DNA of 64,000 nucleotides from Myxococcales bacterium. Lineage in GTDB: Bacteria; Myxococcota; Myxococcia; Myxococcales; JAJYLH01. Positions 43,789 through 52,950 of this stretch are shown piece after piece. Position 1 is the first letter of the stretch. The number at the start of each line of letters is the position of its first letter. The stretch is taken from assembly GCA_021787845.1 (NCBI GenBank), contig JAJYLH010000021.1, positions 1-64,000 of the forward strand. Direction: 5' to 3'. The position numbers and the translations under genes are program-made. A model generated the notes under the pieces. The model was not told where the DNA came from, ran no database searches, and worked only from the letters and a program-made list of their open reading frames with translations.

Positions 43789-45729
43789 ATGTCGACGGCT
43801 GGTTCGATGCCGGAGGGCTCCCTTTCCCCGGCCGAGCGGGCGCTGCTGCTCGAAATCGCGCGCACGGCGCTCCCCGGTGGGCGCCTGCTCGGAGCGGCGG
43901 ACGCGGCGACGGTCGAGCGCGCGGAGGCCTTCGTCGACTCGCTCGGCCAGAGCCCGCGCCGAGCGTACCGGGGTCTCTTGTGGTCCATCGAGTCGAGCGC
44001 GCTCGCGCGGCACCGCCGCCGCTTCGGACAGCTCCCCTTCGGGCGCCGGATCGACCTGCTGTCCCAATGGAAGAACAACGAGGTGCTGCGGGTGCCGCTG
44101 CGGGCGCTGCTCGCGCCGCTGAAGTTCGGGTACTTCGGCGACCCTGGCGCCTACGCCGCCCTCGGTTGCCGCTACGCGCCCGACCCGGTCCAGCCGGAAA
44201 AGAAACGCTGGGAATCCCAGGTCCTCGACGGCGCGACGCTCGAGGCTGACGAAACGCTGGAGTGCGACGCGGTGGTGGTCGGGACCGGTGCCGGAGGGGC
44301 ACCGGTCGCGAAGGAGCTCGCCGAGGCCGGTCACGCGGTGCTGCTCGTCGAGGAGGGCACCTACGTTCGCCGGGACGGGTTCTCCGGCCGCCCCTTGGAG
44401 ATGATGGCCCGCCTCTGGCGCGACTATGGCGCCACCATCACCGTCGGAAACACCGCGATTCCGGTGCCCGTCGGCCGGTCGGTGGGCGGGACCACCACCA
44501 TCAACGCCGGCACCTCGCTTCGGGCGCCAGAAGCGCTCCTGCGCTCCTGGGTGGCGGAGCACGGCCTCGAGGACCTCTCCCCCGAGAAGCTCGACCCGTT
44601 CTACGCGCGGGTCGAGGCGGTGCTCGGGGTGGCGGAAGCGACGCCGAAGGCCTACGGCGGTCCTGGAAGGCTCATCGCCCGCGGCTGCGACGCGCTCGGC
44701 TACTCGCACCGGCCGCTCCGGCGCAACGCGCCCGACTGCGACGGCCAGGGGCTGTGTACCTTCGGCTGCCCGACCGACGCCAAGCGTTCGACCAACGTCT
44801 CCTACGTGCCGCTGGCGCTGGAACGGTCGGCGCAGCTTCTGACCCACGTCAAGGTGGAGAAGGTTCTCGTCGAAAACGGTCGCGCGGTCGGCGTCGTCGG
44901 GAGGGCCCAGCGTCCGGAGGGGCGGGAGGTCACGGTCACCGTCCGGGCGAAGGTGGTGGTCCTCGCCTGCGGCGCGCTGCACACGCCGGCGCTGCTCCTC
45001 AAGAACGGCCTCGCGAACGGGTCCGGCGAAGTCGGGAAGAACCTTTCCATCCACCCGGCGGGCGCGGCGATGGGCCTCTTCGACGAGCCGGTGGAGAGCT
45101 GGCGTGCGGCGCCGCAGGGCTACTCGATCGACCACTTCGCGAAGAGCGACGGCATCCTCTTCGAGGGGGGGTCGACACCGCTGGAGGTCACCTCGGCGTC
45201 GCTGGGCGGCTTCGGTCCCGAACACCAGGAGCTGATGGAGCGCTACAACAACCAGCTCAACTTCGGCTTCCTGGTGAAAGACGTCTCCCGCGGGCGCGTG
45301 CGCGTCAGGCGCGACGGCCGGCCGTGGATGAGCTACTGGCTCGGCGAGCACGACCGGGTTCGGCTCCAGAAAGGGATGGCGATTCTCGCGCGGGTCTTCT
45401 TCGCCGGCGGCGCGCGCGAGGTCTGGCCGTGGGTGTTCGGCTGGGAGCGGCTGCGCGACCCGAGCGAGGTCGACCGGCTGGAGCGGGCGCACATTCCGGC
45501 GCGCCACTTCGACCTGACCGCGTACCATCCGCTCGGCACCGCCCGGCTCGGCGTCGACCCGAAGAGATCGGTCGTCGGTCCTACCCACGAAGCGCACGAC
45601 CTGCCGAACTTGTACGTCTGTGACGGCTCGTCGGTCCCGAGCTCGCTCGGCGTCAACCCGCAGGTCACCATCATGGCGATGGCCTTGCGCGCGAGCGGCT
45701 TCATCGCCGAGCGCATCGAGCGGCTCTAG
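43789..45729 (+). CDS. GMC-family FAD oxidoreductase
   Basis: A 646-aa FAD alcohol oxidoreductase; the ATG at 43789 has GGAGG six bases upstream. The first ~95 residues resemble the small gluconate-2-dehydrogenase subunit-3 type, here fused. The FAD-binding motif is DAVVVGTGAGGAPVAKEL (~160-180) and GRSVGGTTTINAGT follows. A Cys cluster C317, C323, C327 (DCDGQGLCTFGCPTDA) could bind a metal or make disulfides. The active-site His is in YHPLGTAR and the Asn in NPQVTIMAMA. It ends the operon. It should oxidise a lipid-like alcohol, perhaps a sterol or terpenoid. Confidence 0.9.
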   Translation: MSTAGSMPEGSLSPAERALLLEIARTALPGGRLLGAADAATVERAEAFVDSLGQSPRRAYRGLLWSIESSALARHRRRFGQLPFGRRIDLLSQWKNNEVLRVPLRALLAPLKFGYFGDPGAYAALGCRYAPDPVQPEKKRWESQVLDGATLEADETLECDAVVVGTGAGGAPVAKELAEAGHAVLLVEEGTYVRRDGFSGRPLEMMARLWRDYGATITVGNTAIPVPVGRSVGGTTTINAGTSLRAPEALLRSWVAEHGLEDLSPEKLDPFYARVEAVLGVAEATPKAYGGPGRLIARGCDALGYSHRPLRRNAPDCDGQGLCTFGCPTDAKRSTNVSYVPLALERSAQLLTHVKVEKVLVENGRAVGVVGRAQRPEGREVTVTVRAKVVVLACGALHTPALLLKNGLANGSGEVGKNLSIHPAGAAMGLFDEPVESWRAAPQGYSIDHFAKSDGILFEGGSTPLEVTSASLGGFGPEHQELMERYNNQLNFGFLVKDVSRGRVRVRRDGRPWMSYWLGEHDRVRLQKGMAILARVFFAGGAREVWPWVFGWERLRDPSEVDRLERAHIPARHFDLTAYHPLGTARLGVDPKRSVVGPTHEAHDLPNLYVCDGSSVPSSLGVNPQVTIMAMALRASGFIAERIERL

Positions 45730-45772
45730 TTTCCGGACTCTGGAGTTCGGCGCAGAAGCCCTCCCATCGACC

Positions 45773-45800
45773 TTGCGCTTCCGACCCGTGTTCCTATTTA
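45773..45800 (+). promoter_or_regulatory. Possible promoter before sigma-factor gene
   Basis: TTGCGC (45773-45778), a 16-base spacer, then TATTTA (45795-45800). This AT-rich patch is the only one in the 356-base gap before the ECF sigma gene. The distance to the start codon (290 bases) is long, and a palindromic repeat lies in between, so the assignment is weak. Confidence 0.3.
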
Positions 45801-45843
45801 GTGACCTGAATAGAATAACCTCGACCAGCCGTGCCGTCCTAGA

Positions 45844-45901
45844 CCGCTCACCCCGAGCCCGTCGGCGAGCGCCGGATGAGCTTCGTCGAAGGGGTGAGCG
45901 G
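45844..45901. repeat. Inverted repeat related to 5266-5345
   Basis: Perfect 11-base arms CCGCTCACCCC and GGGGTGAGCGG flank a core with GATGAGC and CGTCGAAGG. It shares arm and core sequences with the element at 5266-5345 and is followed by a further CCTTCGACTGCGC at 45925. It lies between the GMC gene and the ECF sigma gene. Confidence 0.75.
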
Positions 45902-46085
45902 CCCAGGGCGTTGCCGCCCATCCTTCGACTGCGCATCGCGCGGGAACGAGAAAGCGCCCAAACAGCTTCGGGTCGTCTCCTCGACGCACCTGACGACTCC
46001 TGGGACGGGACGCGAGCCTCCGGCGGCCGACGCGCGGTCCCGGGAAATGAAGCCCCGGCGGCCCAGGTGACACGAGGGCCGGCAG

Positions 46086-46700
46086 ATGCGTACCCTCGAC
46101 GCCCGCATGGACCGCTCCTCCGAACCTGCGCCGCGCGTGGCCGAACGGCCGTTCGGCCCCGAATTCCGGGATTTCTACGAGCGCCACTTCGCCTTCGTCT
46201 ATCGGGTGGTGGCCCGCCTCGCCGGGCCCGAAGGCGACGTCGACGACCTGCTCCAGGAGATCTTCGCCATCGCCGGCCAGAAGCTTCCCGAATTCCAGGG
46301 CCGGGCGAAGGAGACGACCTGGCTCTACCGCATCGCCGCCAACGTGGTCAGCGCCGACCGGCGCAAACGCCGCCGACAGCACCTGTTGTCGATGCGCTGG
46401 CTCAAGCCGGCCGCGGGCGAGGAGGTCGTCGAAAGCCCGGACCGCGAGGTCGAACGGTCCGACGCCCACCGCCTGGTCCACGGCATCCTCGCCGAAATGA
46501 GCGAGAAGAAGCGGGCGGTGTTCATCCTCTTCGAGCTCGAAGGGATGCCCGGCCAGGACGTGGCGGAGGTCGTCGGGTGCCCCCTCGACACCATGTGGAC
46601 GCGCCTATTCCACGCCCGGCGGGAATTCAAGCGGATCCTGGCGGAGCGCGGAATCCGCTCGACGGCCGACCTGTCGGCCCTGCCGGGAGCGACCAGGTGA
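46086..46700 (+). CDS. ECF-family RNA polymerase sigma factor
   Basis: A 204-aa sigma-70 family factor. The ATG follows GAGGG by about eight bases. Sigma region 2: RDFYERHFAFVYRVVARLAG, DVDDLLQEIFAIA, then TTWLYRIAANVVSADRRKRR. Region 4: LAEMSEKKRAVFILFELEGM and an AEVVGCPLDTMWTRLFHARREF helix-turn-helix. Regions 1 and 3 are absent, as in ECF factors. The FecR-like gene overlaps its stop by four bases, so that protein is the likely partner or anti-sigma factor. Confidence 0.93.
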   Translation: MRTLDARMDRSSEPAPRVAERPFGPEFRDFYERHFAFVYRVVARLAGPEGDVDDLLQEIFAIAGQKLPEFQGRAKETTWLYRIAANVVSADRRKRRRQHLLSMRWLKPAAGEEVVESPDREVERSDAHRLVHGILAEMSEKKRAVFILFELEGMPGQDVAEVVGCPLDTMWTRLFHARREFKRILAERGIRSTADLSALPGATR

Positions 46701-48502
46701 ACGACCCCTCCTTCCAGCCGCGGCGTTGGCGCGAGAGCTTGGACCTCGCGCCGCTCGTGGAGGCCGAGAGCGCCCTTTCTCCGCCCGAGGGGCTTCAGGA
46801 GCGCATCTACCATGCGCTGGCGCTCCGGTTCTCCCCGATGGCCGAGGCGGCTTCCGACCCCGAGCTGCGCTCGCTCCTTTTGCGGGCCGCCCTCGAGCCG
46901 CCCGCCGGCCTCAAGGAGCGCGTCCTGCGCGAGGTGACCGAAGAGGCCCTCGCCCGCCTGGGGCTCGCCGAGCCCGCTCGCCTGGCCGCGGCGAGCGATC
47001 CGGCTGCCCTCCTGCTCTCGCGGGCGGCGACGCTGGACCCGCCCGCCGGACGCCGCGCCCGGGGGCTGCTCAGGCTCACCCCGGGTCCCCGCCGGCGCCG
47101 GCCGGCGTTCGTGCTCGCCCCCCTCGCCCTCGCCGCCGCTCTCACCGGGCTGGTCCTCTTCCTCTGGCCGAGAGCGCATCCACCCACCGGGACCTCCCTG
47201 GCGGTCGGCACGTTCGGCCCGGTCGCGGTCCTGCGGGCGGGCGCGCTCTTGGCTCCCCACGCGACGCTCGAGGTGGGCGACGCCCTCACCGCCTTGTCCA
47301 ACGATCCACAACGATTGCGTCTGGCCGGGGTCGGCGACTTCTTCTTCGGCGGTCAGGGCGGCCGACTCGCGCTCGAGAAGAACGACGCCGGAGGGGTCCT
47401 GCTCGCCCTCTCGGGCGGACGCATCGCCGTCCACGCCGTCCATCGGCCCCCGACCGCGCCGCTCGTCGTCGAGGCGGGAGACACCCGGGTGCGAATCGTG
47501 GGAACGATCTTCAGCGTCGACGCGACCGGGCCGAACGTTCGCGTCGCGGTGCGCGAAGGGCTCGTGCGGGTGACCCGCGGGACGCAGGTGACCTTCGTCG
47601 GCTCCGGGCAGGTCTGGTCCGCTTCCGCGGGGGTGAGCCGCTCCCGCCCGCCGTCCTGGGCGAATACCCTGATGCAAACCCTTGCGGGTCGAGCGGTGCC
47701 GCGTCCGGCTCCGTCCGCCCCGGGCACGGCTCGCGTCGCGGCCTCCGTGCCGCCAGCGACGAGCCTCGCCAAGGCGCCGCCAGCGCCGACGTCGCGCCCG
47801 CGGCCACGGTCGCGTCCCTCGCCGGTGACCACGGCACCGCTGCCGCCACTCGCTTCCGCAGCCGGACGCCCGGCGGCCGCGCAACCCGCCGTCGACCTGG
47901 TCGCGCTGGCGCGGGGCTTGATGGGCAAGTCCAAGGTCGAGCTGCGACGCATCGGTCGCGATGCCGCGCGGCAGGGCGATCTGACGACCGAGGCGGGCGC
48001 GCTCTACGCGCTGTCCTTCGCCGCCGACGCGACCGGGGCGGACCGCGCGGCGACCTTGGCGCAGCTCGCCCACCTGCTCGACGAGCAGCTCGCCGATCCA
48101 GCCGAGGCCCTCCGCATCTGGCGCTACCTCGCGGACAAGAGCCCAGCCGACCGGCCAGAGGCGGTGGCGAGCGAGTTCGAGGTCGACGTCGAGCTCGGGC
48201 GCCAGGCCGAGTTGGCCCGGGCCTTCGCCGAGTGCGTGCGCGCCTGCTCGCCGGACGACCTCGCGGTGGCGCGGTGGACGAGAGCGCTGGCGCTGGCCGA
48301 TTCGCCGCGCTACGCGGCACTTTTGAAAGCGGCCAAGCGCATCGCTCCCACGGCCCAGCACGCGGCGGTCCTGACCTACGAGCAGCGCGCGCGGCTGCTC
48401 GCGGTCACCCAACCCGAGCGCGCCCGCCGTCTCGCGCGTTTCGCGGCCAAGCTTGCGCCCGACGACCTCGATGCCGACGTGCGCGCGCTGCTGAACGAGT
48501 GA
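46697..48502 (+). CDS. FecR-domain membrane protein with TPR tail
   Basis: A 601-aa protein starting at a GTG that overlaps the sigma gene stop (GTGA). Residues ~1-130 are cytoplasmic and hold repeated helical modules (LSPPEGLQERIYHAL; LEPPAGLKERVLREV). One transmembrane helix follows (FVLAPLALAAALTGLVLFLW). The periplasmic part has a FecR domain (~155-310; GDTRVRIVGTIFSVDATG, VAVREGLVRVTRG), a long Pro/Ala linker, and a TPR-like tail (~400-601). It probably senses a periplasmic signal and holds the sigma factor. The N-terminal repeats replace a standard zinc-type anti-sigma domain. Confidence 0.85.
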   Translation: MNDPSFQPRRWRESLDLAPLVEAESALSPPEGLQERIYHALALRFSPMAEAASDPELRSLLLRAALEPPAGLKERVLREVTEEALARLGLAEPARLAAASDPAALLLSRAATLDPPAGRRARGLLRLTPGPRRRRPAFVLAPLALAAALTGLVLFLWPRAHPPTGTSLAVGTFGPVAVLRAGALLAPHATLEVGDALTALSNDPQRLRLAGVGDFFFGGQGGRLALEKNDAGGVLLALSGGRIAVHAVHRPPTAPLVVEAGDTRVRIVGTIFSVDATGPNVRVAVREGLVRVTRGTQVTFVGSGQVWSASAGVSRSRPPSWANTLMQTLAGRAVPRPAPSAPGTARVAASVPPATSLAKAPPAPTSRPRPRSRPSPVTTAPLPPLASAAGRPAAAQPAVDLVALARGLMGKSKVELRRIGRDAARQGDLTTEAGALYALSFAADATGADRAATLAQLAHLLDEQLADPAEALRIWRYLADKSPADRPEAVASEFEVDVELGRQAELARAFAECVRACSPDDLAVARWTRALALADSPRYAALLKAAKRIAPTAQHAAVLTYEQRARLLAVTQPERARRLARFAAKLAPDDLDADVRALLNE

Positions 48503-48587
48503 GGCTTGGCGCCAGGGCGCCTGTGCGGGTCGGGCTCACGCCGATCATCTCGATTCTTGCCGGGCGCGGCCGCGGTCTGTTACGACC

Positions 48588-49151
48588 GTGAGCGTGACCC
48601 GCCGGAGCCTCGTTTGTTGCGCGGCGTTCTTGGCGCTGGGCGGCTGCCGGCTCCTGGAACCGCCGGCGACCGGGAAGGCTCCCGCTGACCTCACCCTCCG
48701 CGGCGTGGTGCTCGACCAGTACCAGCACGGCATCTTGACCGCGAAGGCGCGGATGAGCGTCGTGGGTTACGAGCGCGCCGACGACCGGGCTCACGCCGAA
48801 AGGCTGCGGCTGCACCCCTTGTCGAACGGCACCAGCGAGGGGACGCTGGCGAGCCTGCGGGCGGACGCGCGCCTCGGGAAGCGGGTGGTCGAGCTCTCCG
48901 GTGGCACCCGTTGGGTGTCGACCGGCGGCGACGAGATGTCGGCCCCGAGGTGCCACATCGACCTCAGCACGAGGCGGTTTCGCGGGGACGACCCGGTGAG
49001 CTTGAGCGGTCCCGGCTACCAGGCGAAAGGAGATCGGTTCCACGGCCGTTACGGGCCGGGCGGGCGCCTCGTCCTCGAAGGGCACGCCCAGGCGGCGACC
49101 GAGGGCGCCGTCGAGGCGGGCGCGCAAGCGGCCACCCGGGGCGAGCGATGA
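48588..49151 (+). CDS. lptC: LptC-like LPS-export lipoprotein
   Basis: A 187-aa lipoprotein. GTG start; signal ends in FLALGGC (Cys20). The rest is a beta-jellyroll of the LptC/OstA type (LTLRGVVLDQYQHGIL, ADARLGKRVVELSGG, YQAKGDRFHGRYGPGG). LptC normally has a transmembrane anchor; a lipid anchor here is a variant. It helps pass LPS from the inner-membrane complex to LptA. The stop overlaps the lptA start (ATGA). First gene of lptC-lptA-lptB-rpoN. Confidence 0.8.
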   Translation: MSVTRRSLVCCAAFLALGGCRLLEPPATGKAPADLTLRGVVLDQYQHGILTAKARMSVVGYERADDRAHAERLRLHPLSNGTSEGTLASLRADARLGKRVVELSGGTRWVSTGGDEMSAPRCHIDLSTRRFRGDDPVSLSGPGYQAKGDRFHGRYGPGGRLVLEGHAQAATEGAVEAGAQAATRGER

Positions 49152-50047
49152 TCGCGGCGGTCGTGGCGATGGCGCTGGCGGCCGGCTCGGCGGGTGCGCA
49201 AGTGCCCGGCGTTGGGCCGGCGCCGATTCCTGGTGGGCAGGATGGCACCCATTCCACGGGAGCGCCGCCGCCCAGTCGCCTGGTGCTCACGAGCGACGAG
49301 CTGTCGGTCACTCCTGGAACGCATGTCGCGGTGGCGACCGGCGCCGTCCACGCCCGTTCGTCGGAGATGGACGTGACCTGCGACCGCGGCCGGGCGACCT
49401 ACGAATCGAACCCGTCTGGAGCGACCCGGCAAGTCGATGAGCTGGACGCGAGCGGTCACGTCCACCTGATTCGGACGCTCGACGGGCTCGTGGCCGACGC
49501 CGCCTCGGCGACCTGGTGGCGCGCGACCAACGAGATGGTGCTGGAGGGCGACGCGGTCGTCCATCGCGGGAACGACGTGCTCCGGGGGTCGAGGATCACG
49601 GTCTGGCTCGCGAACGACGGGTACGACGCCGACCATCCGCGGGTGCTCCTCGCGCGCTCGAGCGAGCCCGCGCGCGTGTCGGCGACCCGTCTTGCGGTCC
49701 GCGACGGCGGCCGGTCGGCGCGCTTCACGGGAGCGGTGCATCTCTCCCAGGGCGAGACGCGGGCGACGAGCGACCGGATGGACGCGGCGATCGATGGGTC
49801 GGGACTCGACCAGAAAGCGCTCTCGCGCCTGGTGCTCCTCGGGCACGCGCGCATCGTGAAAGGCGCGATGATCGCCACCGCGCGGCGGGCGACCTACGAC
49901 GCGACCAACGGCGACCTCGTCCTGACGGGCGCGCCGCGGGTGGACTCGAAGGGCGACGTCATCGAAGGCGAGCGCATCACGGTCAACGGCCGGACCGGAC
50001 AGGCTCGGGCCGAACGGGCGACGGCGCACGTGAAGGCGGACCGATGA
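49148..50047 (+). CDS. lptA: LptA-like periplasmic LPS-transport protein
   Basis: A 299-aa protein with a signal peptide ([17 protein letters not shown]). It has two OstA-type repeats of the LptA fold: [20 protein letters not shown] through [11 protein letters not shown], and [20 protein letters not shown]. It bridges the periplasm between LptC and the outer membrane. It is longer than E. coli LptA (185 aa) because of a Pro-rich front and a second repeat. Start and stop both overlap the neighbours by four bases, so the three lpt genes are one translational unit. Confidence 0.85.
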   Translation: MIAAVVAMALAAGSAGAQVPGVGPAPIPGGQDGTHSTGAPPPSRLVLTSDELSVTPGTHVAVATGAVHARSSEMDVTCDRGRATYESNPSGATRQVDELDASGHVHLIRTLDGLVADAASATWWRATNEMVLEGDAVVHRGNDVLRGSRITVWLANDGYDADHPRVLLARSSEPARVSATRLAVRDGGRSARFTGAVHLSQGETRATSDRMDAAIDGSGLDQKALSRLVLLGHARIVKGAMIATARRATYDATNGDLVLTGAPRVDSKGDVIEGERITVNGRTGQARAERATAHVKADR

Positions 50048-50778
50048 GCGTCCTTCGTCTGCGCGCGCAAGGGCTGTCCAAGTCGTACCGCCGCCGGCGG
50101 GTGGTGGACGAGGTCTCCTTTCACGTCGAGCCGGGCGAGGTGGTGGGGCTGCTCGGCCCGAACGGCGCCGGGAAGACGACGAGCTTTCGCATCGTGGCCG
50201 GGCTCGTGACGCCGGATGCGGGCCGGGTGTTCCTCGGCGACGACGAGCTGTCGGGGCTGCCGCTGCATCTGCGGGCGCGGCGCGGGCTCGGGTACCTGCC
50301 GCAGGAGCCGTCGGTCTTTCGCAAGCTCACGGTCCTCGACAACTTCGTCGCGGCCCTCGAGGCGCTGCCGGGCGTGAGCGGTGCCGAGAGGCGCAAGCGG
50401 GCGGAGGCGCTCGTCGCGGAGTTCCGGCTGGAAGCCTTGCGTGACTCCCTCGGCGAACAGCTCTCGGGGGGGGAGCGGCGGCGGGTGGAGATTGCGCGGT
50501 CGCTGATTCCGGGGCCGAAGTTCATCCTTTTCGACGAGCCGTTCGCGGGGGTCGACCCGATCGCGGTCGGCGACCTGCAGAAACAGATTGCCGGTCTGCG
50601 CCATCGGGGTCTGGGCGTCTTGATCACCGACCACTCCGCGCGAGAGACGCTCGGCATCTGCGACCGGGCGTACCTGCTGTCGAACGGGCGGATTCTCGAG
50701 GAGGGCACCCCGACCGAGCTCGCCGCGAGCGGTCGAGCGAGAGCGGTCTACCTGGGCGAACACTTCTCGCTCGGCTAG
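50044..50778 (+). CDS. lptB: LPS export ABC transporter ATPase LptB
   Basis: A 244-aa cytoplasmic ATPase that powers LPS extraction. Walker [11 protein letters not shown]-loop [13 protein letters not shown], signature [15 protein letters not shown], Walker [14 protein letters not shown] and H-loop ITDHSARET are all normal for LptB. It follows lptA with a four-base overlap. The rpoN gene starts 350 bases later, the standard order. Confidence 0.97.
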   Translation: MSVLRLRAQGLSKSYRRRRVVDEVSFHVEPGEVVGLLGPNGAGKTTSFRIVAGLVTPDAGRVFLGDDELSGLPLHLRARRGLGYLPQEPSVFRKLTVLDNFVAALEALPGVSGAERRKRAEALVAEFRLEALRDSLGEQLSGGERRRVEIARSLIPGPKFILFDEPFAGVDPIAVGDLQKQIAGLRHRGLGVLITDHSARETLGICDRAYLLSNGRILEEGTPTELAASGRARAVYLGEHFSLG

Positions 50779-51127
50779 CGCGACCCCCCGTCGGTCGATC
50801 GCTGCCCGGTCGGTCGAAAATCTGCAAAAGCAAATCGCGGACCTCGCCCGAAGCTCAGGGCGTGGGTCGGTCTGCCAACCACTTGACGATTCAGAAAAGT
50901 CAAGCGCGCAGCTCCGCGTCGCCCAGAAACCCGCTCAAGAGCCTGTTTCGGCTCTCCTACCGATGGTTTGGGAAGGATGCGCGGCGGAGGACGTTGCAAG
51001 ATTTCGGCCATGGACGGAGACTCGGGGTGCCGCGGGGGCGGCGGGAGGCCAGGAGCCGGCCCGCCGTCTCGCAAGGGCGGGTCGCGTGGGGACGAGCGGG
51101 TCCCCCCAGTCCGGCGGCGGAGGTGCG
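50779..51127 (+). other. Intergenic region before rpoN
   Basis: A 349-base stretch between lptB and rpoN. Open frames cross it without supporting features. It may hold a separate rpoN promoter or a leader. I saw no clear hairpin terminator and no -24/-12 sigma-54 box. Confidence 0.4.
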
Positions 51128-52630
51128 ATGGGTCTCGAGATCAAGCAGAGCATGAAGCTCACCCAGCAACTGGTGATGACGCCCCAGTTGCAACAGGCGA
51201 TAAAGCTCCTGCAACTGGGGCGCCTCGAGCTCGTGCAGCGGGTCCAGGAGGAGCTGTTGCAAAATCCGCTCCTGGAGGAGTCGCCGGACCTCCAGCCGGA
51301 GGAGGAGCTTCCCGGGGAGCTGGCGATCCTCGGCGTGGAAGAACCGCCGCCGGAGGCGCAGCCGGAGCCGAACCGCACCGAGGAAGTCAAGGGGGAGGAG
51401 GGCAAGAACGAGTTCGACTGGGACGGCTACCTCGACAAGTACCAGGACCAGCCGCCGACCCCCAACACGCACGACCGCTCGGCCGAGGAGCTGCCGAGCT
51501 ACCAGGAGACGCTGACCCGCGAGGAGTCGCTCCATGAGCACCTCGAGTTCCAGCTCCGGATGGACGACTGCGCGCCGGAGGAGCGGCTGGCGGGGTTCGA
51601 GATCATCGGCAACCTGACCGACGACGGCTACCTGCCGCCCGACGAGGCGGGGGGCGATCCGCTCCTGCAAATCGCCATCGAGGCGGGTGTCAGCGCGGCC
51701 GCCGCGGAGCGGGCGCTCAAGCGCATCCAACACTACGATCCGATCGGCTGCGGGTCGCGCGACTTGCAGGAGTGTCTGCTGATTCAGGCGAAACGCTGGA
51801 TGGCGCAGGCTCACGGCGACCCGTCGGAAGCGGACGGCGAGCTGGTGCTGGCGATTCTGCAGGGGCACCTGAAAGCGCTCGAAGCGATGAACTACCCGGC
51901 CATCGCCCGGGACCTGAAGGTGGCGCTCGACGAGGTGGTCGAGGCGGTCCGGGTCATCCGGTCCTTCGAGCCCAAGCCCGGGCGCAACTTCACGACCCAG
52001 GAGCCGCAGTACATCACGCCGGACGTCTTCGTCCACAAGCTGGGCGAGAAGTACGTGGTGCAGCTCAATGACGACGGGCTCTCGAAGCTACGGATCAGCG
52101 AGAGCTACCGGCGGGCGCTCAGGGCGGACGGCAAGGTGCCCAAGGACTACGTGCAGGAGAAGCTGCGGAGCGCGGTGTGGCTCATCCGTTCGATCCACCA
52201 GCGCCAGCGAACGATCTACAAAGTGACGGAATCGATCATGAAGTTTCAGCGGGATTTCCTCGACCGGGGGGTGCAGTATTTGAAGCCTCTCATCCTGCGC
52301 AACATCGCGGACGACATCGGGATGCACGAGTCGACGGTGTCGCGGGTGACGGCCAACAAGTACGTCCACACGCCGCAGGGGATTTACGAGCTCAAGTATT
52401 TCTTCAACAGCTCGATCGCGCGGCAGAGCGGCGACGACATCGCGAGCGAGGCGGTGAAGTCGAAGATCCGCAGCTTTGTGGCGCACGAGCCTCCGGACCT
52501 GCCCTACTCCGATCAGAAGCTGGTCGAGCTGCTCGGTAGCCAGGGAATCAAGATTGCCCGCCGCACCGTCGCCAAGTACCGGGACGCCTTGGGCATCCAG
52601 CCCTCGGGCCGCCGGCGAAGGTACTTCTGA
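51128..52630 (+). CDS. rpoN: RNA polymerase sigma-54 factor
   Basis: A 500-aa sigma-54 factor for enhancer-dependent promoters. Region I is Gln/Leu-rich (LTQQLVMTPQLQQAIKLLQL). Region II is acidic. Region III has the core-binding and helix-turn-helix parts (GMHESTVSRVTANKYVHTPQG). The RpoN box ARRTVAKYRDAL is at the C-terminus. The ATG at 51128 has GGAGG five bases upstream. Length is typical. Order lptB-rpoN is conserved, but hpf and ptsN do not follow directly here. Confidence 0.98.
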   Translation: MGLEIKQSMKLTQQLVMTPQLQQAIKLLQLGRLELVQRVQEELLQNPLLEESPDLQPEEELPGELAILGVEEPPPEAQPEPNRTEEVKGEEGKNEFDWDGYLDKYQDQPPTPNTHDRSAEELPSYQETLTREESLHEHLEFQLRMDDCAPEERLAGFEIIGNLTDDGYLPPDEAGGDPLLQIAIEAGVSAAAAERALKRIQHYDPIGCGSRDLQECLLIQAKRWMAQAHGDPSEADGELVLAILQGHLKALEAMNYPAIARDLKVALDEVVEAVRVIRSFEPKPGRNFTTQEPQYITPDVFVHKLGEKYVVQLNDDGLSKLRISESYRRALRADGKVPKDYVQEKLRSAVWLIRSIHQRQRTIYKVTESIMKFQRDFLDRGVQYLKPLILRNIADDIGMHESTVSRVTANKYVHTPQGIYELKYFFNSSIARQSGDDIASEAVKSKIRSFVAHEPPDLPYSDQKLVELLGSQGIKIARRTVAKYRDALGIQPSGRRRRYF

Positions 52631-52663
52631 CCGAGCGCGAGGTTTCGCCGCAAGATTGCTGGT

Positions 52664-52867
52664 TGGTTTGACGCATGCCTATCCGGTCGACACACTTGGA
52701 GCCGGAGACATCAGCGTCCGGGTCGGATGCGGCGTCCCGAGCCAACCCGGGCACTGACGTGCCCGGCTCCAACGTCCGGCAAGTGTGTCAACCGGATAGG
52801 CATGGTTTGACGCAAGTGCCCGTCAGGGAGCGCCGGCCCGGGTGAGCGACTCCGAGTTGCGTCAACC
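52664..52867. repeat. Nested long palindrome between convergent genes
   Basis: Three nested inverted repeats. Outer arms of 25 bases (52674-52698 and 52780-52804) match at all but one base. Inner arms of 29 bases (52698-52726 and 52742-52770) match at most positions and fold inside the first. A third pair lies at 52804-52815 and 52857-52867 (GGTTTGACGCAA with TTGCGTCAACC). GGTTTGACGCA also appears at 52664. The whole would make a stem-loop over 200 bases. It lies in the 406-base gap between rpoN and a convergent lipoprotein gene. The remainder of that gap holds only the GATC hairpin. Confidence 0.85.
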
Positions 52868-52950
52868 AGACCAGCAGACGCCGCCAGAAAGCCGTTTTCG
52901 CCCCATCGCTTGCCGGCCTTGCCGGAAAGGCCGGACGTCGGCAACCCCCA

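Noticed and set aside
45620-46696. In-frame extension upstream of the FecR-like gene
   Set aside because: The true start is the GTG at 46697 overlapping the sigma gene; the upstream part is opposite or out of frame with real genes and Arg-rich.
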